Below, in pieces: positions 16,635 to 27,153 of a stretch of 40,078 nucleotides of DNA. The translations under genes and the position numbers were made by a program. The stretch is from an uncultured Senegalimassilia sp. (GTDB lineage: Bacteria > Actinomycetota > Coriobacteriia > Coriobacteriales > Eggerthellaceae), in contig NZ_CAKTYH010000006.1 in the NCBI RefSeq assembly GCF_934632265.1, positions 1 through 40,078 of the forward strand, read 5' to 3'. Under the pieces are notes generated by a model that had not been told where the DNA came from, did not search any database, and saw only the letters and a program-made list of their open reading frames with translations. The number at the start of each line of letters is the position of its first letter. Position 1 is the stretch's first letter.

Positions 16635-16655
16635 CGACTGTCATATATGCGCGGC

Positions 16656-19229
16656 TTACTTCGCCACGATGTTCACCAGGCGGCCGGGCACCACAACGAC
16701 CTTCTTGAGGTCCTTGCCCGCCACGGCATCCTGCACGGCCTCGAGCGCCACTGCCTTCACAGCTTCCTGGTCGGCATCCGCGGCAACCGTGATACGGGCC
16801 TTCACCTTGCCATTGATCTGCACGGCAAGCTCGACCTCGTCATCCTTGGCCTTCTCGGGGTCGAACTCGGGCCACTCCTGCGTGTGGATGGAACCCTCGC
16901 AACCCAACGCGTCATGCCACAGCTCGTCGGTCATATGCGGGCAGATGGGGGCCAGCAGCCTTACCAGAACGTTGGCCACCTCGGTCGCAAGCGCCTGCTC
17001 ATCGGCAGATGCGGCGCGCTGCTCCGGGCCCACCTTGCGCAGGTAATCGCCGATGGCGTTCACCAGCTCCATAATGGCGGCGATGGCGGTGTTGAAGTTG
17101 TTGCGATCGAAGTCGTCGACGACCTTGCCCGCAACGCGATGACGCTCGCGCAGCAGCACCTTGCGCGCCGCTGCCGCTTCAGCCTCGGATGCGCCCGGCT
17201 GATACAGCGTGTCCTCGTCGGCCTTGCCCACCAGGTCGTACACCATACGCCACACGCGGTTGAGGAACTTGTGCATGCCGGCCAGGCCGTCCTCGTTCCA
17301 CTGCAGCTCCTTATCGGGCGGGGCCATGAACAGGATGTAGGCGCGCACGGCATCGCAGCCGTAGCCCGCGATCATCTCCTCGGGGGAGATAACGTTGCCC
17401 TTGGACTTGCTCATGACGTCGCCGTGCTCGTCGAGCACCATGCCCTGGCACAGCAGGTTCTTGAACGGCTCGTCGAAGTCCAGCATCCCCAAGTCGCGCA
17501 GCACCTTCGTGAAGAAGCGGCTGTACAGCAGGTGCAGGATGGCGTGCTCGATGCCGCCGATGTACTGATCGACCGGCATCCAGCGATTGGTTTTCGCGCT
17601 GTCGAAGGGCAGCTCGGTGTTGTGCGGATCGGTGTAGCGCAGGTAGTACCAGCTCGAGCACGTGAACGTGTCCATGGTATCGGTCTCGCGACGAGCCTCG
17701 CCGCCGCACTTCGGGCACGTGCACTTGGCGAAGCCCTCGTGCGTTGCCAGGGTCTCGCCGGCGGAAAGGTCGATGTCCTCGGGCAGGCGAACCGGCAGGT
17801 CCTCTTCCGGCACCGGCACCAGGCCGCACTTGTCGCAGTAGATCATCGGGATGGGGTTGCCCCAATAGCGCTGACGGGAGATCAGCCAATCGCGCAGGCG
17901 GAACTCCACCTTGCGCTTGCCGCGGCCCGCGGCCTCCAGATCGGCGACGATGGCCTCCTCGCCCTCGGAGTGCTTGCCACCCGTAAGGCCGGTGTACTTG
18001 CCGGACTGAACCAGTCGGCCCTCGGCCTCCATGGCGCTGTCCCAGTCGACGCTGGTAACCACGCGGCCCTGCTCGTCTTTCAGCTGCTCGAACAGCGGGT
18101 CGTCATCGCCCAAGATGATGGGGATAATGGGCAGGTCGTATTTCTTGGCGAACTCGAAATCGCGCTGATCGCCGCACGGCACGGCCATGACCGCGCCGGT
18201 GCCGTAATCGGCCACGATGTAGTCGGCAACCCACACGGGCACCTTCTCGCCGTTGATGGGGTTCACCACGTAACGGCCGGTGAACGCGCCGTGCTTCTCC
18301 TTGCTGCCCTGCGCACGCTCGACGGCGGTGATCTTCTTGGCATCCTCGACCACCTGCATGACCGCGGCCTCGTATTCCGTGCCCTCGACCAGGCCCTTCA
18401 GGATGGGGCTTTCGGGGGCAAGCAGGAAGAAGCTGCAGCCGAACAGGGTGTCGGCGCGCGTGGTGAACACGGTGATCAGGTCGTCTTCCGTGGGGTTCTC
18501 AGGCGCATTGCCCTGCTTGTCGCACAGCGTGAACTTCACCTCGGCGCCCTCGGAACGGCCGATCCAGTTCGCCTGCATCTGCTTGACGCGCTCCGGCCAG
18601 CCGTCCAGCTGGTCCAGGTCGTCCAGAAGCTCCTGCGCATAGTCGGTGATCTTGAGGTACCACTGCGTCAGATCGCGCTTCTCGACGGCGCTATGGCAGC
18701 GCCAGCACTCGCCCTCGGTGACCTGCTCGTTGGCGAGCACGGTCTGGCACTTCGGGCACCAATTCACCGGCGAGTTGCGGCGCTCTACCAGGCCGCGCTT
18801 CCAGAACTGCAGGAAGATCCACTGACCCCAGCGATAGTACTCGGGGTCGCAAGCCACGACGGTACGATCCCAGTCGTAGGAAAGGCCCATACGCTTGAAG
18901 CTGGCCTTCTGGGTTTCGATGTTGGCATACGTCCACTTTGCCGGATGGCTATGATGCTTGATGGCCGCGTTCTCGGCGGGCAGGCCGAACGCGTCCCAAC
19001 CCATGGGATGCAGCACATCGAAGCCGCGCATCTTGGAATAGCGGGCGATGACGTCGCCGATCGTGTAATTGCGCACATGCCCCATGTGAATGTCGCCCGA
19101 CGGGTACGGGAACATCTCGAGCACGTACTTCTTGGGCTTGGCGTGATCTTCCGTGACCTTATACAGGTCGGAATCTTTCCAAGCCTTCTGCCAACGAGGT
19201 TCGATCTCGTGAGGGTTGTACTGTTTCAT
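16656..19229 (-). CDS. leuS: Leucyl-tRNA synthetase
   Basis: An 857-residue class I synthetase that charges tRNA-Leu. The HIGH motif is HMGH (48-51) after FPYPSGD, the zinc-finger-like CPKC and CDKC pairs are present, the CP1 editing domain fills the middle (TRADTLFG), and the KMSKS loop reads VMSKS near residue 606. The C-terminal half has the anticodon-binding domain and the [10 protein letters not shown] block. Length is normal for bacteria. ATG 19229 has AAGGA nine bases upstream; upstream in-frame codons are non-coding leader. No T-box was found ahead of it. It lies 312 bases after eno and may have its own promoter. Confidence 0.97.
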   Translation of the reverse strand: MKQYNPHEIEPRWQKAWKDSDLYKVTEDHAKPKKYVLEMFPYPSGDIHMGHVRNYTIGDVIARYSKMRGFDVLHPMGWDAFGLPAENAAIKHHSHPAKWTYANIETQKASFKRMGLSYDWDRTVVACDPEYYRWGQWIFLQFWKRGLVERRNSPVNWCPKCQTVLANEQVTEGECWRCHSAVEKRDLTQWYLKITDYAQELLDDLDQLDGWPERVKQMQANWIGRSEGAEVKFTLCDKQGNAPENPTEDDLITVFTTRADTLFGCSFFLLAPESPILKGLVEGTEYEAAVMQVVEDAKKITAVERAQGSKEKHGAFTGRYVVNPINGEKVPVWVADYIVADYGTGAVMAVPCGDQRDFEFAKKYDLPIIPIILGDDDPLFEQLKDEQGRVVTSVDWDSAMEAEGRLVQSGKYTGLTGGKHSEGEEAIVADLEAAGRGKRKVEFRLRDWLISRQRYWGNPIPMIYCDKCGLVPVPEEDLPVRLPEDIDLSAGETLATHEGFAKCTCPKCGGEARRETDTMDTFTCSSWYYLRYTDPHNTELPFDSAKTNRWMPVDQYIGGIEHAILHLLYSRFFTKVLRDLGMLDFDEPFKNLLCQGMVLDEHGDVMSKSKGNVISPEEMIAGYGCDAVRAYILFMAPPDKELQWNEDGLAGMHKFLNRVWRMVYDLVGKADEDTLYQPGASEAEAAAARKVLLRERHRVAGKVVDDFDRNNFNTAIAAIMELVNAIGDYLRKVGPEQRAASADEQALATEVANVLVRLLAPICPHMTDELWHDALGCEGSIHTQEWPEFDPEKAKDDEVELAVQINGKVKARITVAADADQEAVKAVALEAVQDAVAGKDLKKVVVVPGRLVNIVAK

Positions 19230-19271
19230 CGTCCATCTTCCTTGGCTGACGCGGTAATACACATAGGGTTC

Positions 19272-19305
19272 ATTGTAGCAGCCCCGTGTTTTCCCGAGGG
19301 GAAAA
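19272..19305 (-). promoter_or_regulatory. Candidate leuS promoter with a TTTTCCC palindrome over the -35
   Basis: TACAAT (19277-19272, minus strand) is a good -10, 42 bases before the start codon. The expected -35 falls inside TTTTCCC-GAG-GGGAAAA (19289-19305), a perfect seven-base inverted repeat that could be an operator. No consensus -35 is visible. Confidence 0.4.
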
Positions 19306-19512
19306 AGCGGCAACATCCCAGGCAAGGAAAGCCGAGCGGGCTGCTGGGGGAAACCTTGTCCAGCTTTCGCGGCAAAACCTTTGATTCAACGGCAAAAACG
19401 AAAGACCGCCCAGACGCACGGCCCCACTCGCAGCGCGCGATCAAGGTTTACCCCCAATCGCGCAAACTGCAGCGGAACGGCGCGTCTGAGCGGCCTGCAT
19501 TCTTCACGGTGT

Positions 19513-19533
19513 TCGCCGGAATCGGCCCGGCGA
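19513..19533 (-). terminator. Weak hairpin after eno
   Basis: TCGCCGG pairs with CCGGCGA across seven bases, nine bases after the eno stop. There is no T run, so termination is doubtful. Confidence 0.3.
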
Positions 19534-19541
19534 CGCCTTGA

Positions 19542-21035
<1,494 letters not shown>

Positions 21036-21047
21036 TTGCTAGAGAAT

Positions 21048-21075
21048 GGCGATGGCAGCGACGTTCGCCATCGCC
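21048..21075 (-). terminator. Hairpin downstream of the orphan ecfT
   Basis: GGCGATGGC pairs with GCCATCGCC over nine bases with a ten-base loop. No clear T run follows, so the terminator role is tentative. Confidence 0.35.
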
Positions 21076-21166
21076 GAATACGCGTCGCGTGCGAAGGCGG
21101 CGGCGTTTACCGCGGCCGAATTCGTGTCCGTATGCAAAGACGGCGGCTGGAGAAGCATCGCTACGA

Positions 21167-21913
21167 CTAGAGCAAAAGCGCCATAACGGCAAGAAGGCCT
21201 AGACCGACGGCTAACGCGGCTACCGAAGCGGGCGTCATGCGGCATTCGCGCAGCGAGGTTCGTCTGCCGCCCCGAGCGCCATAGCAGCGGGCATCCATGG
21301 CGACCGAGAGTTTATCGGCTCTTCGGAACATGCCGACAAACAACGGGATGAATACCGGCGGCCACGCCGATACGCGTTGCCATAAGCCACCGCGATGAAA
21401 CGAAGCGCCGCGCGAGAATTGGGCATCGTGAATCGCGCAAATCTCTTGAGCCATCAAGGGGATGAAGCGGATAGCCATGCTGAACACCATGGCGATGTCA
21501 TCTACGGGCACATGCAGAACACGCAACGGAGACACAAACGATCGCAACGCATCGGTAAGCGCCGTCGAAGTGGTGGTAAGCACGACGACGAAGCTGCCAA
21601 GGATAAGCAGAATCATACGTACGCCGTAGAAGCAGCCTAGCGCAAAACCCACCTGGCTGTTGATCGATGCGAACAGCACAGTGAGAGCCGCCATCATGTA
21701 CACGGGAATGCCCATGGCCAGCATTCGACCAAGCGGAACGCGGGCCGATAAGGCCAGCATCAGGCACAAAAAGCCAAGCAAGAACTGTCCGACCCACGTT
21801 TCAACCCAGAAGACGGTTGCAGTGTATGCGCACAGCAGCAGAACCTTCACCCGCGCATCACAGGTATGCACAAAGGAATCGCCGTCGATATACGTGTTAA
21901 CTCGTAATTGCAT
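21167..21913 (-). CDS. Orphan EcfT-like transmembrane protein
   Basis: A 248-residue ECF T component with about five hydrophobic segments and both coupling motifs, SRG in FSRGASFH and ARG in CYGARGG. In many Gram-positive bacteria rplQ is followed by ecfA1-ecfA2-ecfT, the shared module for many S components. Here rplQ is followed by ecfT alone, with no ATPase, so either the ATPases moved or it borrows others such as those at 2506-4208. The ATG at 21913 has no ribosome site, but TATACT ends six bases upstream, as in a leaderless transcript. The in-frame ATG at 21934 has none either. Confidence 0.83.
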   Translation of the reverse strand: MQLRVNTYIDGDSFVHTCDARVKVLLLCAYTATVFWVETWVGQFLLGFLCLMLALSARVPLGRMLAMGIPVYMMAALTVLFASINSQVGFALGCFYGVRMILLILGSFVVVLTTTSTALTDALRSFVSPLRVLHVPVDDIAMVFSMAIRFIPLMAQEICAIHDAQFSRGASFHRGGLWQRVSAWPPVFIPLFVGMFRRADKLSVAMDARCYGARGGRRTSLRECRMTPASVAALAVGLGLLAVMALLL

Positions 21914-21919
21914 GCGTGA

Positions 21920-21925
21920 AGTATA
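21920..21925 (-). promoter_or_regulatory. -10 element of a predicted leaderless ecfT transcript
   Basis: TATACT on the minus strand, six bases before the ATG. Transcription would start at or next to the A of the start codon. No good -35 was found. Confidence 0.45.
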
Positions 21926-22038
21926 GCGCAGCATTCAAGTCATGAAAGAGCCCCGCTGACCCTTTAAGTCGCGCCGCCATAGGACCTTCGCGAGAACGAA
22001 GACAAAAGCATGTCAACAAGCGAATCGACCAATAGGCC

Positions 22039-22068
22039 AAAAAAGAAAGGACCCCAAAGGGTCCTTTC
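22039..22068 (-). terminator. Terminator of the ribosomal protein operon
   Basis: GAAAGGACCC/GGGTCCTTTC, ten base pairs with a four-base loop, then six T on the minus strand, 24 bases after rplQ. Confidence 0.93.
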
Positions 22069-22091
22069 AAAAAGCTTGTTGGGCAGAAAGC

Positions 22092-22580
22092 TTATTCAGC
22101 CTTCTCCTCAGCAGCCTCGACAGCCTCAGCAGCTTCCTCGGCCTTGGGCTCCTCGACAGCCTCGACCTTCTTCGGAGCAGCCTTCTTGGCGGCCGGCTTC
22201 TCAGCCTTCTTGGCCACCGGCTCGGTGACGAGCTCCATGATGACCATGGGAGCGTTGTCGCCCTTGCGGTTGCCAAGCTTCATGATGCGGGTGTAGCCAC
22301 CCTGACGATCGGCGAACATGCCCTGCTCGACCTTCTCGAAGATCTCGCGGACCAGTTCCTTGTCGTTACCCAGCGCAGCGATGGCCAGACGACGGCTATG
22401 CAGGTCGCCCTTCTTCGCCCAGGTGATGATCTTGTCGACATCGGGGCGGATTTCCTTAGCGCGGGACTCGATGGTCTTGATGCGGTCGTTGAGGAACAGC
22501 GCCTGCACCAGACTACGCTTCATGGCCTTGGTATGGGCAAAGTCGGTGCCCAGCTTGCGGCCCTTGTAGTTATGCCTCAT
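22092..22580 (-). CDS. rplQ: 50S ribosomal protein L17
   Basis: A 162-residue protein of the large subunit near the exit tunnel. The first 120 residues are standard L17 (MRHNYKGRKLGTDFAHTKAM, then KLGNRKGDNAPMVIMEL). A 40-residue Lys/Ala/Glu-rich tail follows, as in other actinobacterial L17 proteins. The ribosome site AGGAG overlaps the rpoA stop. It closes the operon and is followed by a strong terminator. Confidence 0.97.
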   Translation of the reverse strand: MRHNYKGRKLGTDFAHTKAMKRSLVQALFLNDRIKTIESRAKEIRPDVDKIITWAKKGDLHSRRLAIAALGNDKELVREIFEKVEQGMFADRQGGYTRIMKLGNRKGDNAPMVIMELVTEPVAKKAEKPAAKKAAPKKVEAVEEPKAEEAAEAVEAAEEKAE

Positions 22581-22592
22581 GGTAGGTTTCTC

Positions 22593-23543
22593 CTATTGCT
22601 TCAAATTGAGGTCCATGGAAATGAGCTTGTCCTTCACTTCCTCAATGGACTTCGCACCAAAGTTCCTGATGTTCAGCAGGTCGTTCTCGGAGAACTCGAC
22701 CAGCTGGCGCACCGAATGGATGCCGGCGCGCTTCAGGCAGTTGTACGAGCGGACGGACAGGTCCAGGTCCTCGATCTGCTTGTCCAGCTCGGCGTTCGAC
22801 TCCTGACCCTCCGGAGCGAAGATGGACGGCACTTCGCCCTCTTCCTCTTCGGGGGTGCTGGTCAGGCTGAGGAACGCGCCCATGTACTGGTTGATGATGT
22901 TGGCAGCACGGGTGACCGCATCGATAGGCTCGATGGAGCCGTCCGTCTCAACCTCCAAAACCAACTTGTCGTAGTCGGTACGCTGGCCCACGCGGGTGTC
23001 GGTCACGTTCATCGTGCAACGGCGAACCGGGGAGAACAGCGAGTCGACATGGATGACGCCGATAGGATCCTCCGTGCGCTTGTTGCGCTCGGCGGAAACG
23101 TAACCGCGGCCCACGCCGATGCGCACCGTCATGTCAAGCTGGCCGCCGTCGGCAACCGTGGCGATGACATGCTCGGGGTTGATCAGCGTGAACTCGGTGG
23201 GAACCTGCAGGTCCGCACCGGTCACAACGCAGGGGCCCTCGGCAGAAACATGAGCCGTGGCCTCTTCCACGTCGTCATTGAGAGCCGAGAAGACCAGGCC
23301 TTTGACGTTCAGGACGATATCGGTGATATCCTCGATAACGCCTTCGGCCGTGGTGAACTCGTGCTGCACACCGTCGATTTGGATGGCCGTCGCCTTGGCG
23401 CCGTCGAGAGACGACAGCAGAACGCGACGCATGCTGTTACCCAGCGTATAGCCGTAGCCACGCTCCAGCGGTTCCACGATGAAACGCGCAACAGTATCGT
23501 TGACTTCTTCCGTTGTTACCGTCGGCCTCATGAACTCTGTCAT
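22593..23543 (-). CDS. rpoA: RNA polymerase alpha subunit
   Basis: A 316-residue protein. The N-terminal domain (about 1-235) carries the dimerisation and beta-contact blocks ERGYGYTLGNSMRRVLLSS and GVGRGYVSAE; an acidic linker leads to the C-terminal domain (about 250-312) with LDLSVRSYNCLKRAGI and LLNIRNFGAKSIEEVK, which binds UP elements and activators. It sits between rpsD and rplQ as in most bacteria. The ATG at 23543 follows AAGGAGG. Confidence 0.98.
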   Translation of the reverse strand: MTEFMRPTVTTEEVNDTVARFIVEPLERGYGYTLGNSMRRVLLSSLDGAKATAIQIDGVQHEFTTAEGVIEDITDIVLNVKGLVFSALNDDVEEATAHVSAEGPCVVTGADLQVPTEFTLINPEHVIATVADGGQLDMTVRIGVGRGYVSAERNKRTEDPIGVIHVDSLFSPVRRCTMNVTDTRVGQRTDYDKLVLEVETDGSIEPIDAVTRAANIINQYMGAFLSLTSTPEEEEGEVPSIFAPEGQESNAELDKQIEDLDLSVRSYNCLKRAGIHSVRQLVEFSENDLLNIRNFGAKSIEEVKDKLISMDLNLKQ

Positions 23544-23570
23544 GTTGGGTAAGCCTCCTTACTAGCGCGA

Positions 23571-24167
23571 TTACTTGGAGTAGAGCTCGACGATGAGCTG
23601 TTCGCGGATGTCGAGATCGATCTGATCGCGGGTCGGAAGAGCCAGAACGCTGCCCTGCAGCTTCTCGATGTCAACCTCAAGCCAAGCCGGAACCTGGAAA
23701 CGGGCGTTGGAAACCAGAGCGCTCTTGATGACCAGCAGTTCCTTGGACTTGTCGGCAACGGCGATCTTGTCGCCGGCCTTGACGCGGTAGGACGGGATGT
23801 CCACGCGGCGGCCGTTGACGGTGATGTGGCCGTGGGTCACGATCTGACGAGCTTCCTTGCGGGTGCGGGCGAAGCCGAGACGGAAGATCACGCTGTCCAG
23901 ACGGGACTCCAGGATGATCATCAGGTTGTCACCCGTGATGCCCGGCATGGACTTGGCCTTGTTGAAGTAGCCATGGAACTGCTTCTCCAGCACGCCGTAG
24001 ATGAACTTGACCTTCTGCTTCTCGCGAAGCTGCATCGCGTACTCGGATTCCTTACGACGACGCTTGGGCTCGCGCTTGGAAGTCTTGGAGCTGCTGTAAC
24101 CCAGCACGACGGGATCCAGGCCCAGCTGGCGGCAGCGCTTAAGAACCGGAGTTCTATTGATAGCCAT
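23571..24167 (-). CDS. rpsD: 30S ribosomal protein S4
   Basis: A 198-residue primary 16S rRNA-binding protein. The S4 domain lies at about 89-150 (RLDSVIFRLGFARTRKEARQ, then GHITVNGRRVDIPSYRV). Only one cysteine (C12) is present, so this is the zinc-free form. The ATG at 24167 has AAGGA ten bases upstream. It lies between rpsK and rpoA. Confidence 0.97.
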   Translation of the reverse strand: MAINRTPVLKRCRQLGLDPVVLGYSSSKTSKREPKRRRKESEYAMQLREKQKVKFIYGVLEKQFHGYFNKAKSMPGITGDNLMIILESRLDSVIFRLGFARTRKEARQIVTHGHITVNGRRVDIPSYRVKAGDKIAVADKSKELLVIKSALVSNARFQVPAWLEVDIEKLQGSVLALPTRDQIDLDIREQLIVELYSK

Positions 24168-24186
24168 AGTAAATAGATCCTTTCAG

Positions 24187-24585
24187 TTACACGCGACGAC
24201 GCTTCTTGGGGCGGCAGCCGTTGTGCGGAATGGGGGTGCAGTCCTGAATGCTGGCGACTTCCAGACCGGTAGCCTGCAGCGAACGGATAGCCGTCTCGCG
24301 ACCAGAGCCGGGGCCCTTGACGTACACGGCGACCTTCTTCAGGCCGTGCTCCATAGCCGTCTTGGCAGCAGCCTCAGCAGCCATCTGCGCGGCAAACGGC
24401 GTGGACTTACGGGAACCCTTGAAGCCGACGGTACCGGCGGACTGCCAAGAGATCACGTTGCCCTGAGGATCGGTGATGCTGACGATGGTGTTGTTGAACG
24501 TAGACTTGATATGCGCAGCGCCAACGGCAATGTTCTTGCGCTCGGAGCGCTTGATGCGCGTGCGCACGTTTTTCTTAGTTGCCAC
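24187..24585 (-). CDS. rpsK: 30S ribosomal protein S11
   Basis: A 132-residue platform protein. [20 protein letters not shown], the following [19 protein letters not shown] and the C-terminal [18 protein letters not shown] are typical. The start codon is GTG at 24585 with GGGAG seven bases upstream; there is no in-frame ATG near it. Confidence 0.98.
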   Translation of the reverse strand: MATKKNVRTRIKRSERKNIAVGAAHIKSTFNNTIVSITDPQGNVISWQSAGTVGFKGSRKSTPFAAQMAAEAAAKTAMEHGLKKVAVYVKGPGSGRETAIRSLQATGLEVASIQDCTPIPHNGCRPKKRRRV

Positions 24586-24601
24586 TTCTTAGCTCCCTTA
24601 C

Positions 24602-24970
24602 TTACTTCTTCTTGCCGCCGATTTGCTTGCGGGGACCCTTGCGGGTACGGGCATTCGTGTGGGTGCGCTGACCGCGAACGGGCAGGCCCTTGCGATGACG
24701 CAGGCCACGGTAGCAGCCGATTTCCATAAGGCGCTTGATGTTCTGAGACACCTCGCGGTGCAGGTCGCCCTCCACCTTGATGTTGTTCTGGATGTAGTCG
24801 CGCAGCTTGACGAGATCCTCTTCGGTGAGGTCGTTCGTGCGCGTGTCCGGATTGATGCCCGTCTCAGCCAAGATCTTCTTGGACGTGGTCAGGCCAATGC
24901 CGTAGATGTAGGTCAAGCCGACTTCAATGCGCTTGTCGCGAGGAAGGTCGACACCAACAAGACGTGCCAT
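24602..24970 (-). CDS. rpsM: 30S ribosomal protein S13
   Basis: A 122-residue head protein that contacts the P-site tRNA and bridge B1. [20 protein letters not shown] at the start and [20 protein letters not shown] at the end are nearly invariant. The ATG at 24970 has AGGAG nine bases upstream. Confidence 0.98.
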   Translation of the reverse strand: MARLVGVDLPRDKRIEVGLTYIYGIGLTTSKKILAETGINPDTRTNDLTEEDLVKLRDYIQNNIKVEGDLHREVSQNIKRLMEIGCYRGLRHRKGLPVRGQRTHTNARTRKGPRKQIGGKKK

Positions 24971-24991
24971 AGGTTTATCTCCTCTTTCTTC

Positions 24992-25105
24992 CTAGCCTTG
25001 ACGCTGCTTATGACGGGGGTTCTCGCAGATAACGAGGACCTTGCCATGGCGTCGAATGATCTTGCACTTGTCGCACATTTTCTTGACCGAAGGACGTACC
25101 TTCAT
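24992..25105 (-). CDS. rpmJ: 50S ribosomal protein L36
   Basis: A 37-residue protein. It begins [20 protein letters not shown] and ends NPRHKQRQG. Zinc ligands C11, C14, C27 and H32 are all present, so this is the zinc-containing form. AAGGAAA precedes the ATG at 25105. It sits between infA and rpsM, the common order. Confidence 0.97.
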   Translation of the reverse strand: MKVRPSVKKMCDKCKIIRRHGKVLVICENPRHKQRQG

Positions 25106-25205
25106 TTCAATTTCCTTTCGGTTAATGCGGTCCTATATGTACACACCCAGCCGCAGGTGATTATTCTCGGGGACACTGGCGCGCCGGCTTGCGCGCGGGC
25201 TGAAA

Positions 25206-25424
25206 CTACTTGAAACGGTACGTGATGCGCCCGCGGTTCAAGTCGTAGACGGACAGTTCGACCGTCACCTTGTCGCCGGGCAAGATCTTGATGTAATGCA
25301 TACGCATCTTGCCGGAAATGTGGGCCAGGATTTGGTGGCCGTTTTCCAGCTCCACCTTGAACATGGCGTTCGGCAGGGCTTCGAGAACCTTACCACCCAG
25401 TTCGATAACATCTTGCTTGGTCAA
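25206..25424 (-). CDS. infA: Translation initiation factor IF-1
   Basis: A 72-residue OB-fold protein that binds the ribosomal A site during initiation. [33 protein letters not shown] and the ending [13 protein letters not shown] are textbook. The start codon is TTG at 25424 with AAGGAG five bases upstream. It heads the operon without the usual secY-adk-map genes immediately ahead; tRNA genes lie upstream. Confidence 0.97.
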   Translation of the reverse strand: MTKQDVIELGGKVLEALPNAMFKVELENGHQILAHISGKMRMHYIKILPGDKVTVELSVYDLNRGRITYRFK

Positions 25425-25468
25425 CGGTGCTCCTTCAAACTAATCTCGTCTTTTCGCAGCAATCCGGA

Positions 25469-25497
25469 ATGATACCAAACTTATTGAGTTGTGTGGG
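25469..25497 (-). promoter_or_regulatory. Proximal infA promoter (extended -10)
   Basis: Minus strand TGGTATCAT, with TATCAT at 25474-25469 and weak CCCACA 17 bases upstream. The leader would be about 40 bases. Confidence 0.5.
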
Positions 25498-25694
25498 GAA
25501 AATACACAAAGCGCACAAGACCAGAGGAGCTCGTGGCTTTTCGGTACCTGCATGTCAGGCGTGCGGTCTAGATGCCGCGCAGCCTTCGCCGCTGAGATTG
25601 GGCGAGGCCGCCAGGTATTCGCGCATTGCGCAGCCGCCTTGTCGGCTTAACGCGTGAGAATGAATAAGATGAGATTCGCGTTCAGATTCTTGCA

Positions 25695-25722
25695 ACTATA
25701 CTCCTTAACCGCGATGCGTCAA
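25695..25722 (-). promoter_or_regulatory. Distal promoter upstream of infA
   Basis: Minus strand TTGACG (25722-25717), 16-base spacer, TATAGT (25700-25695): five of six matches in each hexamer. It would give a leader of about 265 bases before infA or an unannotated small RNA. Confidence 0.55.
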
Positions 25723-25767
25723 GAGCATTGCAAGAGAAATCACGCGTTCCGACCCTTCTCAAGCAAT

Positions 25768-25790
25768 AAAAAACCTCCCAATCGGGAGGC
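25768..25790 (-). terminator. Terminator of the tRNA-Lys/tRNA-Gln transcript
   Basis: GCCTCCC/GGGAGG stem with a four-base loop then six T on the minus strand, shortly after the tRNA-Gln CCA end. Confidence 0.9.
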
Positions 25791-25802
25791 AAAATCATTA
25801 AA

Positions 25803-25876
25803 TGGCTGGGCCACTAGGATTCGAACCTAGGTAGCTGGTACCAAAAACCAGAGTCCTGCCGTTGGACGATGGCCCA
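25803..25876 (-). tRNA. tRNA-Gln (anticodon UUG)
   Basis: A 74-base cloverleaf. The acceptor stem TGGGCCA/TGGCCCA is perfect, the anticodon loop TTTTGGT gives UUG for CAA codons, the T-arm has GGTTCGAATCC, the discriminator is G and CCA is encoded. Confidence 0.96.
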
Positions 25877-25912
25877 GTGCATTCAAACCGCCGTGGCGGC
25901 CCTGCGCAAAAG

Positions 25913-25988
25913 TGGTGGGCCCTGTGGGGATCGAACCCACGACCTTGGGATTAAAAGTCCCCTGCTCTACCGACTGAGCTAAAGGCCC
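25913..25988 (-). tRNA. tRNA-Lys (anticodon UUU)
   Basis: A 76-base cloverleaf with acceptor GGGCCTT/AGGGCCC, D-arm TAGCTCAGTCGGTAGAGCA, anticodon loop CTTTTAA (UUU), T-arm GGTTCGATCC, discriminator A and encoded CCA. It is upstream of tRNA-Gln in the same transcript. Confidence 0.96.
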
Positions 25989-26011
25989 ACTTCGCATATG
26001 CGCGTCAATCC

Positions 26012-26040
26012 ATTTTACCGGTGCCCCATGAAACGGTCAA
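26012..26040 (-). promoter_or_regulatory. Promoter of the tRNA-Lys/tRNA-Gln operon
   Basis: Minus strand TTGACC (26040-26035), exactly 17 bases, TAAAAT (26017-26012): five of six matches each. The start would be near 26005, about 17 bases before tRNA-Lys. Confidence 0.8.
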
Positions 26041-26073
26041 CGGGAAAATGGGGAATTCATCTTGCCGCCGCAA

Positions 26074-26106
26074 TTGCAACCTTCGAGCCTTACAATGCGT
26101 TGCAAC
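26074..26106 (+). promoter_or_regulatory. Candidate lysR promoter with TTGCAA repeats
   Basis: TACAAT at 26091-26096 is a -10 candidate. TTGCAA at 26074-26079 and the palindrome GTTGCAAC at 26099-26106 flank it and could be autoregulatory sites. The -35 is poor. Confidence 0.4.
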
Positions 26107-26131
26107 GCTATCTTTCGCGAAGGACGCAACC

Positions 26132-27052
26132 ATGACGCTTCAACAGCTTCGTTACCTTATCGCCATTGCCGAATACGGATCGATCAACGCCGCCGCGCAG
26201 AACCTTTACGCGTCGCAATCGAACCTGTCCACTGCCATCAAGGAGCTTGAGCAGGAGCTCGGCATCTCCATCTTCACGCGCAGCAACCGCGGCGTGACGC
26301 TGACCAATGACGGCACCGAGCTGCTCGGCTACGCGCGCCAGGTCATCGAGCAGGCGAACATGCTGGAGTCGCGCTACGCCAACAAGGAAAAGCCCCAGGC
26401 GCGCCTGGCGGTGTCCACCCAGCACTACGCCTTCAGCGTGGAGGCCTTCGTGAACGTGGTCGAGCGATGCGACGGGGACTTCTTCGACTTCATCCTACGC
26501 GAGACCACCACCGCCGAGATCATCGACGACGTGCGGTCGTTCCGCAGCGAAGTGGGCATTCTGTACCTGGACGCGTTCAACCAGCGCGTCATGCAGAAGG
26601 CGTTCGACGACGCCGACGTCGCGTTCTACCCGCTGTTCGATGCGGGCGTGCACGTGTTCGTGGGCGAGAACCACCCGCTGGCAGAGCGCGATATCATCAA
26701 GCCCGAAGAACTGACGGAATGGCCTCGCTACAGCTTCGAGCAGGGCACCGCGAACTCGTTCTATTATTCCGAGGAGCCGCTGAGCTACGTCGAGCACTCG
26801 CGCAACATCCGCATCTCCGACCGTGGCACGCTTTCCAACCTGCTGACCAGCTACAACGGCTACACGCTTTCCACGGGCGTGCTTTCAAGCGAAATGCATA
26901 CGGGCATCGTGAGCATCCCGCTTGACACCGACGAGCGCATGACCGTGGGATACATCATGCACAACGAGCGCAAGCCCTCCGAGCTTTTGGACCGCTACAT
27001 CGAGGAGCTGCACCGCATCATCGGGGAAAGCGAAGGCGTGACCGCGCGATAG
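26132..27052 (+). CDS. LysR-family transcriptional regulator
   Basis: A 306-residue regulator. The N-terminal winged helix (1-60) has LQQLRYLIAIAEYGSINAAA and the LYASQSNLSTAIKELEQELG recognition region; residues about 90-295 form the periplasmic-binding-protein-like effector domain. It has no divergent metabolic partner: tRNAs lie on one side and guaB converges on the other, so the target is not evident from context. The ATG at 26132 has AAGGA about seven bases upstream; longer in-frame starts lack a site. The protein is of normal length and looks intact. Confidence 0.92.
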   Translation: MTLQQLRYLIAIAEYGSINAAAQNLYASQSNLSTAIKELEQELGISIFTRSNRGVTLTNDGTELLGYARQVIEQANMLESRYANKEKPQARLAVSTQHYAFSVEAFVNVVERCDGDFFDFILRETTTAEIIDDVRSFRSEVGILYLDAFNQRVMQKAFDDADVAFYPLFDAGVHVFVGENHPLAERDIIKPEELTEWPRYSFEQGTANSFYYSEEPLSYVEHSRNIRISDRGTLSNLLTSYNGYTLSTGVLSSEMHTGIVSIPLDTDERMTVGYIMHNERKPSELLDRYIEELHRIIGESEGVTAR

Positions 27053-27095
27053 CGGCGCGCACGCGCGTTTCGCCCCGCAAAAGACATCGTGCAAC

Positions 27096-27133
27096 CAAAA
27101 AAGCCTCGCCCGGCACTGACCGGGCGAGGCTTT
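27096..27133. terminator. Bidirectional terminator between lysR and guaB
   Basis: A 14-base perfect stem (27100-27113 with 27120-27133) and six-base loop. On the minus strand a run of six T follows, so it is strongest for guaB. Confidence 0.9.
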
Positions 27134-27153
27134 CGTTTGGCTAGGCGATGAGC

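Larger units (their letters stand above)
19230..19541. other. Intergenic region between eno and leuS
   Basis: This 312-base gap holds the candidate leuS promoter with a palindrome, a weak hairpin after eno, and otherwise nothing recognised. Confidence 0.5.
25425..25802. other. Intergenic region upstream of infA
   Basis: The 378-base gap holds two candidate minus-strand promoters for the ribosomal operon and the tRNA terminator. No gene or known RNA family was recognised between the two promoters. Confidence 0.5.

Noticed and set aside
16647..19541. A 964-codon open frame on the plus strand.
   Set aside because: It is antisense to leuS over nearly its whole length and has no recognisable domain.
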